Positions 28,053 through 35,512 of a stretch of DNA of 64,000 nucleotides are shown here, piece by piece (position 1 is the stretch's first letter; the number at the start of each line of letters is the position of its first letter). The translations under genes and the position numbers were made by a program. This stretch comes from Rhizobium sp. 007 (lineage in GTDB: Bacteria > Pseudomonadota > Alphaproteobacteria > Rhizobiales > Rhizobiaceae): contig NZ_CP064187.1 in NCBI RefSeq assembly GCF_015353075.1, positions 248,001 through 312,000 on the forward strand, in the 5' to 3' direction. A model generated the notes under the pieces. That model made no database searches and was not told the DNA's origin. It saw only the letters and a program-made list of their open reading frames with translations.

Positions 28053-29291
28053 CTAACCCAGTAAATTCGCTAGTCTTTCAGACCTTTGCTGCCTGCGCTT
28101 GTCCGACTCTTCGTCAACGAACAAGTGCCCATACAAATCGTAGGTAATCTTAATGTCCGAGTGCCCCATTTCACTTTGGACCTCTTTGGGATTGGCGTTG
28201 TCCGCTATGAGCATCGAGGCATGGAAGTGGCGGAGGAGATGGAAATTATAGAGCGGCTCCACAAGGGGTTTGCCGTCGTCGTCCCTCTGGATATCGCCAT
28301 TCCTATCGAGGAGGGGGTTGGTTAGGCCGAGGCTGATTTGCAGTGGCTTCCATGCTCGATTGTAGATGTTGGGAAGGCTCATAGGTTCGCCAGACTTGGT
28401 GGCGAAGACGAGCGCATGCCCTCCGGCCTCAAGCTTCCACTGCTTGAGCATTTGCAGGAGGCTGGCTGGAACTGGAATGCTTCTATAGCCCGCGTCAGAC
28501 TTTGTGACTTCTGCCACATCGCCGTTTTCATCGGCTCTTTGCCTTACATGGATTTTTCCTGCGTCGAAATCGACCGCCGCCCATGGCAGGCCTCGAACTT
28601 CAGACGCTCGCATGCCGGTATGGATCGCCGTGGCGATGATGGCCCGATACCGCCTCCATGCCTTAGCTCTTTGGACGTTCGGCTGAGCGCCGAGGGTGTC
28701 GAGTTCGGCCAGGATCAGGCGGATATGCTCCAAGGCTGGAACCTTTGCCTTTGTGATATCGCGCTTGTCCTTGCCTATGGAAACTTCACGGGCGACGTTT
28801 ACCGCGACCTTCTGTTGCGTCACCGCCTCGTTCAGGAGGCCTTTCAGCGAGGTCATGACCTTCCTTGCCAGGGAGCGGCTATGGCCCGCTAGGAGCTTCG
28901 CCTTGAAGTCGAGGATAACGGCCTGCGTTAGATCGCAGAGCTTCAGGTGGCCCAAGGGCGGCACGATATAGAGGTCTTTATGGTAGTTGTACTGACGGAG
29001 GGTCGAAGCTTCGGCGGGGCCCCTTTCTCCCCGGCCAACGGTCACAGCCGTAATCCAGATATCAGCCATATCCGATACCGTGATGGACTGGCTATCGGGC
29101 ACATGCGTCTTTTCCCGAACGCCTTTGACATTATCCTCCCACCAAGCTGTTGCCTCCCTTTTTGTGGGAAAGTTCTTGTGGCGACGACGCATTTTCTTCG
29201 TCTCGGGGTCATAGGCGAAATAATCGACTTCCCATGCTTCGCGCGGTTCGCCTTTTGACGTGATCCATTTCCTTTTGTGAACTTTGGACAT
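28053..29291 (-). CDS. int: Tyrosine-recombinase integrase
   Basis: An approximately 412-residue phage-type integrase. It has an arm-binding N-terminal domain, a core-binding SAM-like domain (~65-165), and a catalytic domain with Arg in HTGMRASEVRGL, the HxxR box FHLLRHFHAS, His in MGHSDIKITYD, and the nucleophile Tyr in the following helix. It ends 73 bp from attL and reads toward it, the classical position for tRNA-targeted islands. The ATG at 29291 (MSKVHKRKW) gives a family-like start; ATG at 29309 is an alternative. The catalytic residues look intact, so excision may still be possible. Confidence 0.93.
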   Translation of the reverse strand: MSKVHKRKWITSKGEPREAWEVDYFAYDPETKKMRRRHKNFPTKREATAWWEDNVKGVREKTHVPDSQSITVSDMADIWITAVTVGRGERGPAEASTLRQYNYHKDLYIVPPLGHLKLCDLTQAVILDFKAKLLAGHSRSLARKVMTSLKGLLNEAVTQQKVAVNVAREVSIGKDKRDITKAKVPALEHIRLILAELDTLGAQPNVQRAKAWRRYRAIIATAIHTGMRASEVRGLPWAAVDFDAGKIHVRQRADENGDVAEVTKSDAGYRSIPVPASLLQMLKQWKLEAGGHALVFATKSGEPMSLPNIYNRAWKPLQISLGLTNPLLDRNGDIQRDDDGKPLVEPLYNFHLLRHFHASMLIADNANPKEVQSEMGHSDIKITYDLYGHLFVDEESDKRRQQRSERLANLLG

Positions 29292-29894
29292 GGTTTCAGC
29301 GCTCCCCATCAATCAATTTTAAGAGCTTTGTTCCGTCTTCGAGACGGACGCACCGCACCGTATACATCCTCGTATCCTCCATTCCTTCGTGTGGCATGGA
29401 TTATATCCGGGGGATATCCGCTTGTCGCTGATTATTTAGCTCTATCTAAAATAATGGGGTGCCTTGGGACCCTCGGACCTTGACTGCTTGCGGGGCGGGT
29501 CGCTCCTTCGGTCGCTGCGCTCCGGCCCCCTATGGGGGCCTCGCTTGCTCAACGCTAGCCCGCCCGCTCGCCGTCAACCCCTGCGGGGTACGGTCCTACC
29601 CAAGAGCACCCCCAAGTCTCGGCGCGCGGCGACATCCGATTGGTTCAAATGAACCGCCGAAACTCAATCCAAATGACGCATGGTGTCTGCACTGAGTGCA
29701 AACTTGTAACCATGATTCAGAGCGGCGATCAATTCATCCCACATGAAAAACCAGCAAATTATGGGTATACCACTAAAACGATATATTCATACCACATGCA
29801 AACCCATGGTTGCAATCGATTCGAAAAGGCGCATACTGAACCTAATAACAAAACCGCAAGAAGTGAGTGCTCAAACAAAGAAAGGCAATGCCAA
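29292..29894. other. Non-coding stretch upstream of integrase
   Basis: Contains the divergent control region between the integrase and the replication module. It includes GGATATCC-type palindromes around 29408-29420, the structured element at 29463-29604, and an AT-rich part (29640-29890) with short frames but no supported gene. An open frame runs from ~29670 into the next gene, but its N-terminal part has no ribosome site. Confidence 0.5.
29463..29604 (+). ncRNA. Structured element A (candidate RNA or cis element)
   Basis: A 142-bp block closed by CTTGGGACC at the start and GGTCCTACCCAAG at the end, with a nested TTGAC / GTCAA pair and internal GC-rich hairpins (CCTTCGGTCGCTGCGC; GGCCCCCTATGGGGGCC). 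A diverged copy lies at 32600-32739 in the opposite orientation with the same length and closing stems. Whether it is transcribed is unknown. Confidence 0.45.
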
Positions 29895-30152
29895 ATGACC
29901 AAAAATCAAGCGAAATCAAGAGGTTCCAAGCGACCTGCGCTAGCCGATGAAGTGGCGCAGTTCATCCTCGTAGTCAATGAGGACGACGTTGGAGAATTTC
30001 TTGCTGGTCTCCCGCACGAGCTAATCAAACGCTGCCATGTTCAAAGCTTTCACCGAGTTGAATATGACCCGGATGAAGATGACGCTGAAAGTGCGGGATA
30101 TGACGAAATAATCTTCGAAGACAAAGACGACGAAGTCGAACTCAAACTCTAA
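29895..30152 (+). CDS. Acidic hypothetical protein
   Basis: An 85-residue protein: a basic N-terminus (MTKNQAKSRGSKRPALADE), a middle QFILVVNEDDVGEFLAGLP, and a very acidic C-terminal third rich in Asp/Glu. The internal ATG at 29895 with AAAGG upstream is preferred over the longer frame. The acidic tail suggests protein-protein or DNA-mimic binding, which is inference. No family recognised. Confidence 0.5.
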   Translation: MTKNQAKSRGSKRPALADEVAQFILVVNEDDVGEFLAGLPHELIKRCHVQSFHRVEYDPDEDDAESAGYDEIIFEDKDDEVELKL

Positions 30153-30220
30153 AACCCAACCGTTGCCTGCCCCACCGCGAATGGTGTGGTTAGTAAGCCT
30201 TAACTTACGGAGAACCCCAA

Positions 30221-30445
30221 ATGAACATCGCCGCACTGCAACAAGTCGTTACTGACCCGGATATCGTTTGGGGAGCAGACGAGATTGGCCGCGTGATCGG
30301 CCTCGATCCCGGCAACAAGTCCAATCGCCGTAAGACGTTCTACGTGCTGGAAACGCGAGAACTGAATGGCATTCCGGTCAAGAAGGTCGGGCGCACTTAT
30401 ATCGCCAGCCGCACAGCTTTGCTGGAATGGGCGAAGGGAAAGTGA
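30221..30445 (+). CDS. Excisionase/AlpA-like helix-turn-helix protein
   Basis: A 74-residue protein with a winged-helix/excisionase pattern: WGADEIGRVIGLDPGNKSNRR as the HTH, then GIPVKKVGRTYIASRTALLEW as the wing that reads out DNA, the arrangement seen in AlpA/Xis-like proteins. GGAG precedes the ATG. It is well placed to direct excision or regulate the replication genes. Either a recombination directionality factor or a repressor is possible. Confidence 0.7.
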   Translation: MNIAALQQVVTDPDIVWGADEIGRVIGLDPGNKSNRRKTFYVLETRELNGIPVKKVGRTYIASRTALLEWAKGK

Positions 30446-30449
30446 CGGC

Positions 30450-30614
30450 ATGAAAAAAGCCCCCAGTGCTGAAGCTGAGGCTACAAGCCAGTGCATGGAG
30501 GAGCATCTCAGCGAGCCGGTAGCGCATGCTCTGCTGACAATCCTGTTCGAGGCGAATTCAAGCAGCCGCACCGCCGCCCTGCCGTCAAAAGCATGGTGCG
30601 TAAGTCCAAGCTAA
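30450..30614 (+). CDS. Small hypothetical protein
   Basis: A 54-residue frame starting 4 bp after the excisionase-like stop with AGGGAAAG upstream (MKKAPSAEAEATSQCMEEHL, then HALLTILFEANSSS). Position and ribosome site support it, but no family is recognised and it could be spurious. Confidence 0.4.
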   Translation: MKKAPSAEAEATSQCMEEHLSEPVAHALLTILFEANSSSRTAALPSKAWCVSPS

Positions 30615-30640
30615 CGCAATAGCAATCCGGAGAACCGACC

Positions 30641-30961
30641 ATGAGTACCATCGAAGAATACCGCGAATACGTCGTCCCTGCCCATGACAACTACTGCGTG
30701 GTGGAGCCTGTTTGGACCGGCGACACAGTCAGCAAGGTCTTCAACATGCCGGTCATCGCATGGCTCATCCAGACCGATGGCGATGGCGGGTATCGATGTG
30801 CGGACCCTGTCCCGATCACCGTAAACGGAACGCGCCGCGACCGCTTCGTCTACAACGAATTATCGCAACGATACGCGCTCCCCGGATCACCGATCAGGTT
30901 CGAAGGTACGCAACAAGTGAAGGATTGGTACACGGACGGAAATATCGGCAAGACCGAATAA
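30641..30961 (+). CDS. Hypothetical protein in replication module
   Basis: A 106-residue soluble protein (MSTIEEYREYVVPAHDNYCV, then MPVIAWLIQTDGDGGYRCADPV and FEGTQQVKDWY). GGAG is upstream of the ATG and codon use looks real. No domain recognised. It lies between the excisionase-like gene and the RepA-like ATPase, in the same direction, so it is probably part of the same transcript. Confidence 0.6.
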   Translation: MSTIEEYREYVVPAHDNYCVVEPVWTGDTVSKVFNMPVIAWLIQTDGDGGYRCADPVPITVNGTRRDRFVYNELSQRYALPGSPIRFEGTQQVKDWYTDGNIGKTE

Positions 30962-31053
30962 CCGCACCAATGCCGCGCCCACAAGCGCGGCGGAGGGGCG
31001 GGAACAAAAGCGAGGCAAGGCAAGGGGCGATCCCGCCCAAAAGCAATGTCGAA

Positions 31054-31176
31054 ATGAACGATCTACAGAAGGCAATCGTGACCGACACTGAAGAGTTTCT
31101 TGAGTGGAGGGAGCAGCTTGTCAAGAAGTACGAATATCGACCGCTGCGGGTCCGCCTTCGGTCGGTCCTGACCTGA
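31054..31176 (+). CDS. Possible 40-residue leader peptide
   Basis: A short frame (MNDLQKAIVTDTEEFLEWRE to VLT) ending inside the hairpin region upstream of the RepA-like gene. It has no clear ribosome site. If translated it could couple to folding of the leader at 31144-31248. Low support. Confidence 0.25.
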   Translation: MNDLQKAIVTDTEEFLEWREQLVKKYEYRPLRVRLRSVLT

Positions 31177-31248
31177 GAGCTTAGCTCCCTCTTTCGGTCA
31201 GATCCCGCGAGGAATGGTCCTGACCCCGCAGTCCCCGTGGGACTTTTT
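31144..31248 (+). promoter_or_regulatory. Hairpin leader with terminator before the RepA-like gene
   Basis: CTGCGGG at 31144 can pair with CCCGCAG at 31225-31231, enclosing CTTTCGGTCAG-type hairpins. It is followed directly by GTCCC-CGT-GGGAC-TTTTT (31231-31248), an intrinsic terminator 30 bp before the RepA-like start codon. The closing bases of the two structures touch, as expected for mutually exclusive folds in attenuation of replication genes. Confidence 0.5.
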
Positions 31249-31277
31249 GCCAACCACCTGAGCAAGAGACCGGCGAC

Positions 31278-32441
31278 ATGGCTAATAGCACAAACCCTCA
31301 TGAAAAACAGCCTCAGAAGGCCACCACGCGAATTCGAGGCAATGGCCGGTCTATGACATCATCCGACGCCTCGAACGCGGGTCAGCGGGCAACGTCGGGC
31401 CGCGAGCGATTTACATTCGAATGGTTTAACGATTTCGAGGATGAGAGCCTGATCAAGGAATGGCTCATAGACGATGCATTTGGCAAGGGCGAGTTCACGA
31501 CCATCTACGGAAAACCCGGAGCAGGTAAGTCAGTCATCGTGACCGATATGGCCTGCCATGTGGCGGCTGGCATGCCTTGGCATGGCAAGGGAGTGAAGCA
31601 GGGCTTCGTGGTCTACGTCGCCGCTGAGAGGAAGGATTTGACCAAGCGGCGCATGCGCGCTTTTCAGATACACCATGACCTGAAGGGTTTCGTGCCGCTC
31701 GCCGTCGTCGGCGGTCGAAAGATCAATCTGTTAGACAGCAAAGTTGCCGAGCAACTGGCAACCGAGATTAACGAGGCCGCGAGCGAGAAGGGTCTGACCC
31801 CTGCTTGGATCATCATCGACACGCTGAGCCGCACCTTCGGCGGCGGCAACCAGAACGACAGCCAGGATATGGCAAAATTCATACAATCCTGCGACCAAAT
31901 CACCCACGCGGTGACCGGCAGCCCGCACGTCACGGTCATCCACCATACCGGCCAAGCAGACGGCAGCCGGGGCAAGGGCGCGATTGATCTTGACGCTTCT
32001 GTGGACGCGAGTTTTCTGGTCAAGCAGTTGGGCAACAACTGTTTCGAGGTGGAATGCGACGGTTCCAACGATCTGGCAGAAATGAAAGTGCGCTTTGCAC
32101 TTGAGAGCGTGGTGATCACGACGGACAAGCAGGGGAAGGACGTTCCGGCTCCTGTGGTTGTTCCCATGGAGGGCGACGACGCGACCGGCGATAAACAGGA
32201 ACTGACCAAATCCGAAGACAGCGCCCTGAATATCCTTCATCGCCAGATCGAACAGCGCGACGGCGAATGCTCCGAACAAAAGTGGCGGCAGGCTTGCTAT
32301 ACGGAATGGAAGGCAGGGGAGGTGCCGCCGCCGACATTTGAAGCCCAAAAGAAGCGTTTCGACCGAGCCAAGAAGGGGCTTGACGGAAAGGGACAATTGA
32401 CGCTTCGCGATGGCATGTACGTCTTGGCGAAGAATGCCTGA
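31278..32441 (+). CDS. RepA-like hexameric helicase/AAA-25 ATPase
   Basis: A 387-residue RecA-fold ATPase. Walker A GKPGAGKS is at residues 78-85, VVYVAAERKDLTKRR follows, Walker B WIIID is at 177-181, and the sensor HVTVIHHTGQ comes after it. This matches RepA/DnaB-like replicative helicases found in phage, satellites and IncQ-type plasmids. A C-terminal winged-helix-like tail binds DNA in relatives. The hexamer cluster at 32461-32571 directly downstream looks like its origin. It probably drives replication of the excised island, with host primase/polymerase supplied. Confidence 0.82.
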   Translation: MANSTNPHEKQPQKATTRIRGNGRSMTSSDASNAGQRATSGRERFTFEWFNDFEDESLIKEWLIDDAFGKGEFTTIYGKPGAGKSVIVTDMACHVAAGMPWHGKGVKQGFVVYVAAERKDLTKRRMRAFQIHHDLKGFVPLAVVGGRKINLLDSKVAEQLATEINEAASEKGLTPAWIIIDTLSRTFGGGNQNDSQDMAKFIQSCDQITHAVTGSPHVTVIHHTGQADGSRGKGAIDLDASVDASFLVKQLGNNCFEVECDGSNDLAEMKVRFALESVVITTDKQGKDVPAPVVVPMEGDDATGDKQELTKSEDSALNILHRQIEQRDGECSEQKWRQACYTEWKAGEVPPPTFEAQKKRFDRAKKGLDGKGQLTLRDGMYVLAKNA

Positions 32442-32460
32442 TTTCCAGTCTTTTCCGGCA

Positions 32461-32571
32461 GGGACAGCTACAGGGACATAGGGACACATCTATAGATGTG
32501 TGTCCCTAATGTCCCTTTCAGTATGCTCAGGTACAAAAGAGACAATGTCCCTAGTTTGTCCCCGATGTCCC
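32461..32571. other. Iteron-like cluster, candidate replication origin
   Basis: Eight copies of GGGACA or its complement TGTCCC occur in 111 bp: GGGACA at 32461, 32473 and 32481, then TGTCCC at 32501, 32510, 32546, 32557 and 32566. The change in orientation centres on the perfect palindrome ACACATCTATAGATGTGT (32484-32501), and the inner copies build a long hairpin (32473-32515). It starts 20 bp after the RepA-like stop. The hairpin could instead or also be that gene's terminator. Confidence 0.5.
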
Positions 32572-32599
32572 GCCACCAAAACAAAGGCCGAGCGACGAT

Positions 32600-32739
32600 C
32601 TTGGGGAGGTCCGTACCGCAGGTTGACGGCTCCGAGGAGGGGCATAAGCTTAGCGGAGCCAGCCGACCGTTAGGGCGGCGGCGCAGCGACCGAAGGGAAG
32701 CGCCCTGTGAAGGGCAGTCAAGGACCGAAGGGTCCCAAG
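32600..32739 (-). ncRNA. Structured element B, inverted relative of element A
   Basis: Read on the minus strand it starts CTTGGGACCC, continues GGTCCTTGACTGC and CTTCGGTCGCTGCGC, then GCCGTCAACC, and ends TACGGACCTCCCCAAG. The same ordered blocks appear in element A with different sequence between them. The closing stem and the TTGAC/GTCAA pair are kept. The two copies flank the replication module in opposite orientations. Confidence 0.45.
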
Positions 32740-33019
32740 CCGGCGCGAATACAGAGAAGGCACACAAGTATAGGTTGCAGTAGTTCCAGATCGCGAAAAG
32801 TGTGAGAACGGCTATATGCCCCCCTGTGGTGTGATCGAGGCGACCCACCCCGGCCTTGGTAAAAATGAAGCTTGGGATGCCCCGGAAAATGGCTCCCAAA
32901 AAAAGACCGTGGGCATGTGTGCCTAATGATTTCAACCCTCTGACCATTTGACGCCGACGTACCGCCGAGGGCGGTCGTGATAGGCTAGGAGGGTGTGGGT
33001 GTCGAATAGCTATCGATCA

Positions 33020-33160
33020 GCGGATAGCCGATCTGCGAGTCGAATTCTAAGTTATTGTTTTATGGCCGTTCTTTGGAGCATGTAGCATCCATTTGGCAAG
33101 AGCTACAGCTTGATTTTACTCCTGCCCTTGGGTTTCCAACGTACATCAGGGGGATTTCAG
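33020..33160 (+). repeat. Degenerate att-like block 1
   Basis: Begins GCGGAT...ATCTGCGAGTC and carries the paired 9-mers CATGTAGCA (33079) and CATTTGGCA (33090) at an 11-bp period, then a CCAACGTACAT segment. A diverged copy with the same spacing (core to 9-mers 59 bp) is at 34935-35060, on the far side of the cyclase gene. Confidence 0.5.
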
Positions 33161-33418
33161 GTTCATTCATCAGGGCGGCAAACACTTGAAACATATAGCA
33201 CCAGAAGATAATCGCGTCAGAGTCTCGGGGGTGCGGTATCACACCGCTGCGTCGTGCTCTTCGAGGCCGGCCGAGAGAGAGTGCGCTAGGCTCAAGGTGT
33301 GGTCTTGGCAACGAACCGTCTCGGCTTCGTCGTCCCCGGAACTGTGCGTGATTCGGTCGCAGGAGCCGATTCGTGCTACACTGCGGGCCAGCCGACCTGG
33401 CCACCTGTGTTCGAGAAT

Positions 33419-34801
33419 ATGACCAAAGTAACCGCTTTACCCGACGGAGTGGATTTCGACGTGGCCGCTGATGAGACCTTGCTTGAGGCGGCTCTCAGAT
33501 CGGGTGTGCCATTTGCCCACGCATGTGGCGGCCGGGCGAAATGCTCGACATGCCGCGTTTGGGTTCTCGATGGCCTGGAGGCTTGCCCGGGCCGAAATCC
33601 GGATGAAACCTTGATGGCGGACCGGTTGAGATTGACGGATGAGGTTCGGCTGGCCTGTCAGCTTAGGCCGGAAGGCGAGCTTCGCGTCCGACGCCTGGTG
33701 TTGGACGAAACCGATATGATAATGACCAGCCAACTTTGCAGTTCTGCTGGGACGCGTTCTGGCGAGTCAAAGCGTGTTGCAGTCTTCTTTAGCGATATCG
33801 CCGATTTCACGGCGCTGTCGGAGCGCCTTTCGCCCTATGACGTTATGTATCTGCTGAACCGCTACTTCGCCCAGGTCGGTGACATTATCGAGCAGAATGG
33901 CGGTTTCATCGACAAAATTCTCGGCGATGGGCTCATGGCAATATTCGGCGTCGACGACCAGCCTGACGCTCCAATCCGCTCCGTGAACGCCGCGCTTCAG
34001 ACCCTTGCCACAGTTGATCGTTTGAAGCCGTTCTTTGCCTCGATGTATGGCATCAGTTTCGATATTCGTATTGGCCTCAACTATGGCGAAGCCGTCATCG
34101 GCACATTGGGTTTTGCTGGACACGAACGTCTCACGGTAATCGGCGACGTGGTGAATCTGGCCAGCCGGATCGAGGCCGCCAACAAAGATGCCGGTACGCG
34201 GCTGCTAATATCCGAGGCTCTCCGCGACCAGATCGCCGACCAGGTGGAAGTCGCGGACTTCGTCAGGGTACGCCTTCGCGGTACCGGCGAGCGCACAAGC
34301 CTGTTCGAAATCATCAGGCTGAAGCCCGAAATCGACGCCAAGCTGAATGCCAAAGGGCCTCGCGAAACCATCCGTCACGGCGGCAGGAACTGGGTTCGCG
34401 CTTTTGCCGAAGACGAGCTGCAGCCCCACGAACGCCGGATTCTCGATTTTGAAGATTACGATATCGTCGTCGTTCGCGGATCCGACAGCTATTGCGCCTT
34501 CAACAATGCCTGCCCGCATCTTCATCTGCCGCTCTTCGAACGCCGAAGTTCCGCTCAGGTCGAAAAGCTGAAGCTCCCACACATGGAGAGCACGATCACC
34601 GGAGATCTTGGCTTGGTCTGCCGCTGGCATCAGAGTTGTTTCGACCTGTTTACTGGCGAAATCAGGCAGTGGGCGCAGTTGCAGCAGGATGGTACTGCGC
34701 CGGGCTATGAACAGTCGGGTGACATTTCGAAAAACCGCGAAAAGCTGATCGTATACCCCTGCCGAACGCAGGACGGCTTTGTGTGGATCGGGCTCGAGTG
34801 A
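33419..34801 (+). CDS. Ferredoxin-adenylate/guanylate cyclase-Rieske fusion protein
   Basis: A 460-residue three-domain protein. Residues 1-95 are a plant-type 2Fe-2S ferredoxin (Cys36, Cys42, Cys45, Cys80). Residues ~118-300 are a class III cyclase: metal-binding Asp126 in FFSDIADF and Asp170 in KILGDGLMAIFG, with NLASR (Asn246, Arg250) for the transition state; Lys166 suggests ATP as substrate. Residues ~325-460 are Rieske-like, with Cys365-His367 and Cys401-His404. Cyclic nucleotide output gated by two iron-sulfur clusters is implied. The start at 33419 begins the ferredoxin domain; GTG at 33299 would add 40 odd residues. The gene is more GC-rich than its flanks and is bracketed by att-like blocks, so it is probably a captured host-type gene. 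Confidence 0.85.
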   Translation: MTKVTALPDGVDFDVAADETLLEAALRSGVPFAHACGGRAKCSTCRVWVLDGLEACPGRNPDETLMADRLRLTDEVRLACQLRPEGELRVRRLVLDETDMIMTSQLCSSAGTRSGESKRVAVFFSDIADFTALSERLSPYDVMYLLNRYFAQVGDIIEQNGGFIDKILGDGLMAIFGVDDQPDAPIRSVNAALQTLATVDRLKPFFASMYGISFDIRIGLNYGEAVIGTLGFAGHERLTVIGDVVNLASRIEAANKDAGTRLLISEALRDQIADQVEVADFVRVRLRGTGERTSLFEIIRLKPEIDAKLNAKGPRETIRHGGRNWVRAFAEDELQPHERRILDFEDYDIVVVRGSDSYCAFNNACPHLHLPLFERRSSAQVEKLKLPHMESTITGDLGLVCRWHQSCFDLFTGEIRQWAQLQQDGTAPGYEQSGDISKNREKLIVYPCRTQDGFVWIGLE

Positions 34802-34934
34802 AGACGACGGTCCGATATTCCAGTTTTTTCCGTCGCGATCCGGTTCAAAGAGCCTTCAACAGAATTTTTGGGGAGGACCTGCGTTGATGGGCATGTGTCA
34901 GGCACGGTTCCCGCGCGGGCTACGGCCTAGACAA

Positions 34935-35060
34935 GCGGATTACCTATCTGCGAGTCACGACTTAAGTGGTTGTTTCAGAAAAGACATTTCTGGCATGTGA
35001 CACTCATGTGGCAATTTTCAACCCTTATTTCGCCGGTCTCCAACCCACATGGTGCAGTCC
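34935..35060 (+). repeat. Degenerate att-like block 2
   Basis: Starts GCGGATTACCTATCTGCGAGTC, then CATGTGACA (34994) and CATGTGGCA (35005) at an 11-bp period, and later TCCAACCCACAT. It matches block 1 in order and spacing. The GCGGATT...ATCTGCG start resembles the anticodon stem of the island's own att core, but it is not a functional tRNA. Confidence 0.5.
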
Positions 35061-35268
35061 AGTCGCTAACACGATAAATCTTGATACTCAGGTCCACGGT
35101 TCCGGCTTGCAGTTCTGCTCGTGCCAGATTTATTCGGGAGCGATAGGCTTCGGCTTCATCTTGCTGACTTCCGAGCTAAAATATTTCCAGCGCGCAGGAG
35201 CCTAACCGGTTTCTCAAAACGCTTGAAATCAGGCAGTCCAATGACGTACCCGACCTGTGACATTTGGA

Positions 35269-35474
35269 ATCGGAATTGGAAGATAAGGGTTGTAACGCCT
35301 TGTTTTCAATATAGCGGGTGAGGCGATGCGCTATAACTGTGCTACCATTGCGCACTCTCCGACACGCCAAATTAGCTCAGCACCCACGAGCAAAAATGAC
35401 CTGAAAAATGGCCGCAAAGTTATCTGTCATCGGAATTGGAAGCCTAGGATTGTAAGCACTTGATTTCAAAGCGC
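35269..35474 (+). repeat. Two direct copies of a 46-bp repeat
   Basis: ATCGGAATTGGAAG...TTGTAA...CTTG(T/A)TTTCAA...GCG occurs at 35269-35314 and 35429-35474, 160 bp apart with a few substitutions. The second copy ends 20 bp before the insertion sequence. Origin unknown; they could be target-site relics of earlier insertions. Confidence 0.45.
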
Positions 35475-35512
35475 CGAAAACCGCGTTGTGCTGGTGACCT
35501 GCCACTGAAGTT

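Larger units (their letters stand above)
32572..33418. other. Long gene-poor stretch between RepA-like and cyclase genes
   Basis: About 850 bp without a supported gene. It holds structured element B (32600-32739), a GC/AT mixed part with only short overlapping frames on both strands, and att-like block 1 (33020-33160). The cyclase frame could extend back to a GTG at 33299, but the ferredoxin domain begins at 33419. Confidence 0.5.
34802..35494. other. Gene-free stretch with repeats
   Basis: Only short shadow frames are present. The stretch contains att-like block 2 and two copies of a 46-bp repeat just before the insertion sequence. Nothing supports a gene. Confidence 0.6.

Noticed and set aside
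32468..32947. A 159-codon minus-strand gene over the iteron region
   Set aside because: Translation crosses the hexamer cluster and the structured element, and has low-complexity Arg/Ser/Leu runs and no domain.
33020..35060. Two extra tRNA genes suggested by GCGGAT...ATCTGCG stems
   Set aside because: The stem has a G-T pair in both, loops are wrong, and no D-arm, T-arm or acceptor is present. Kept only as att-like repeats.
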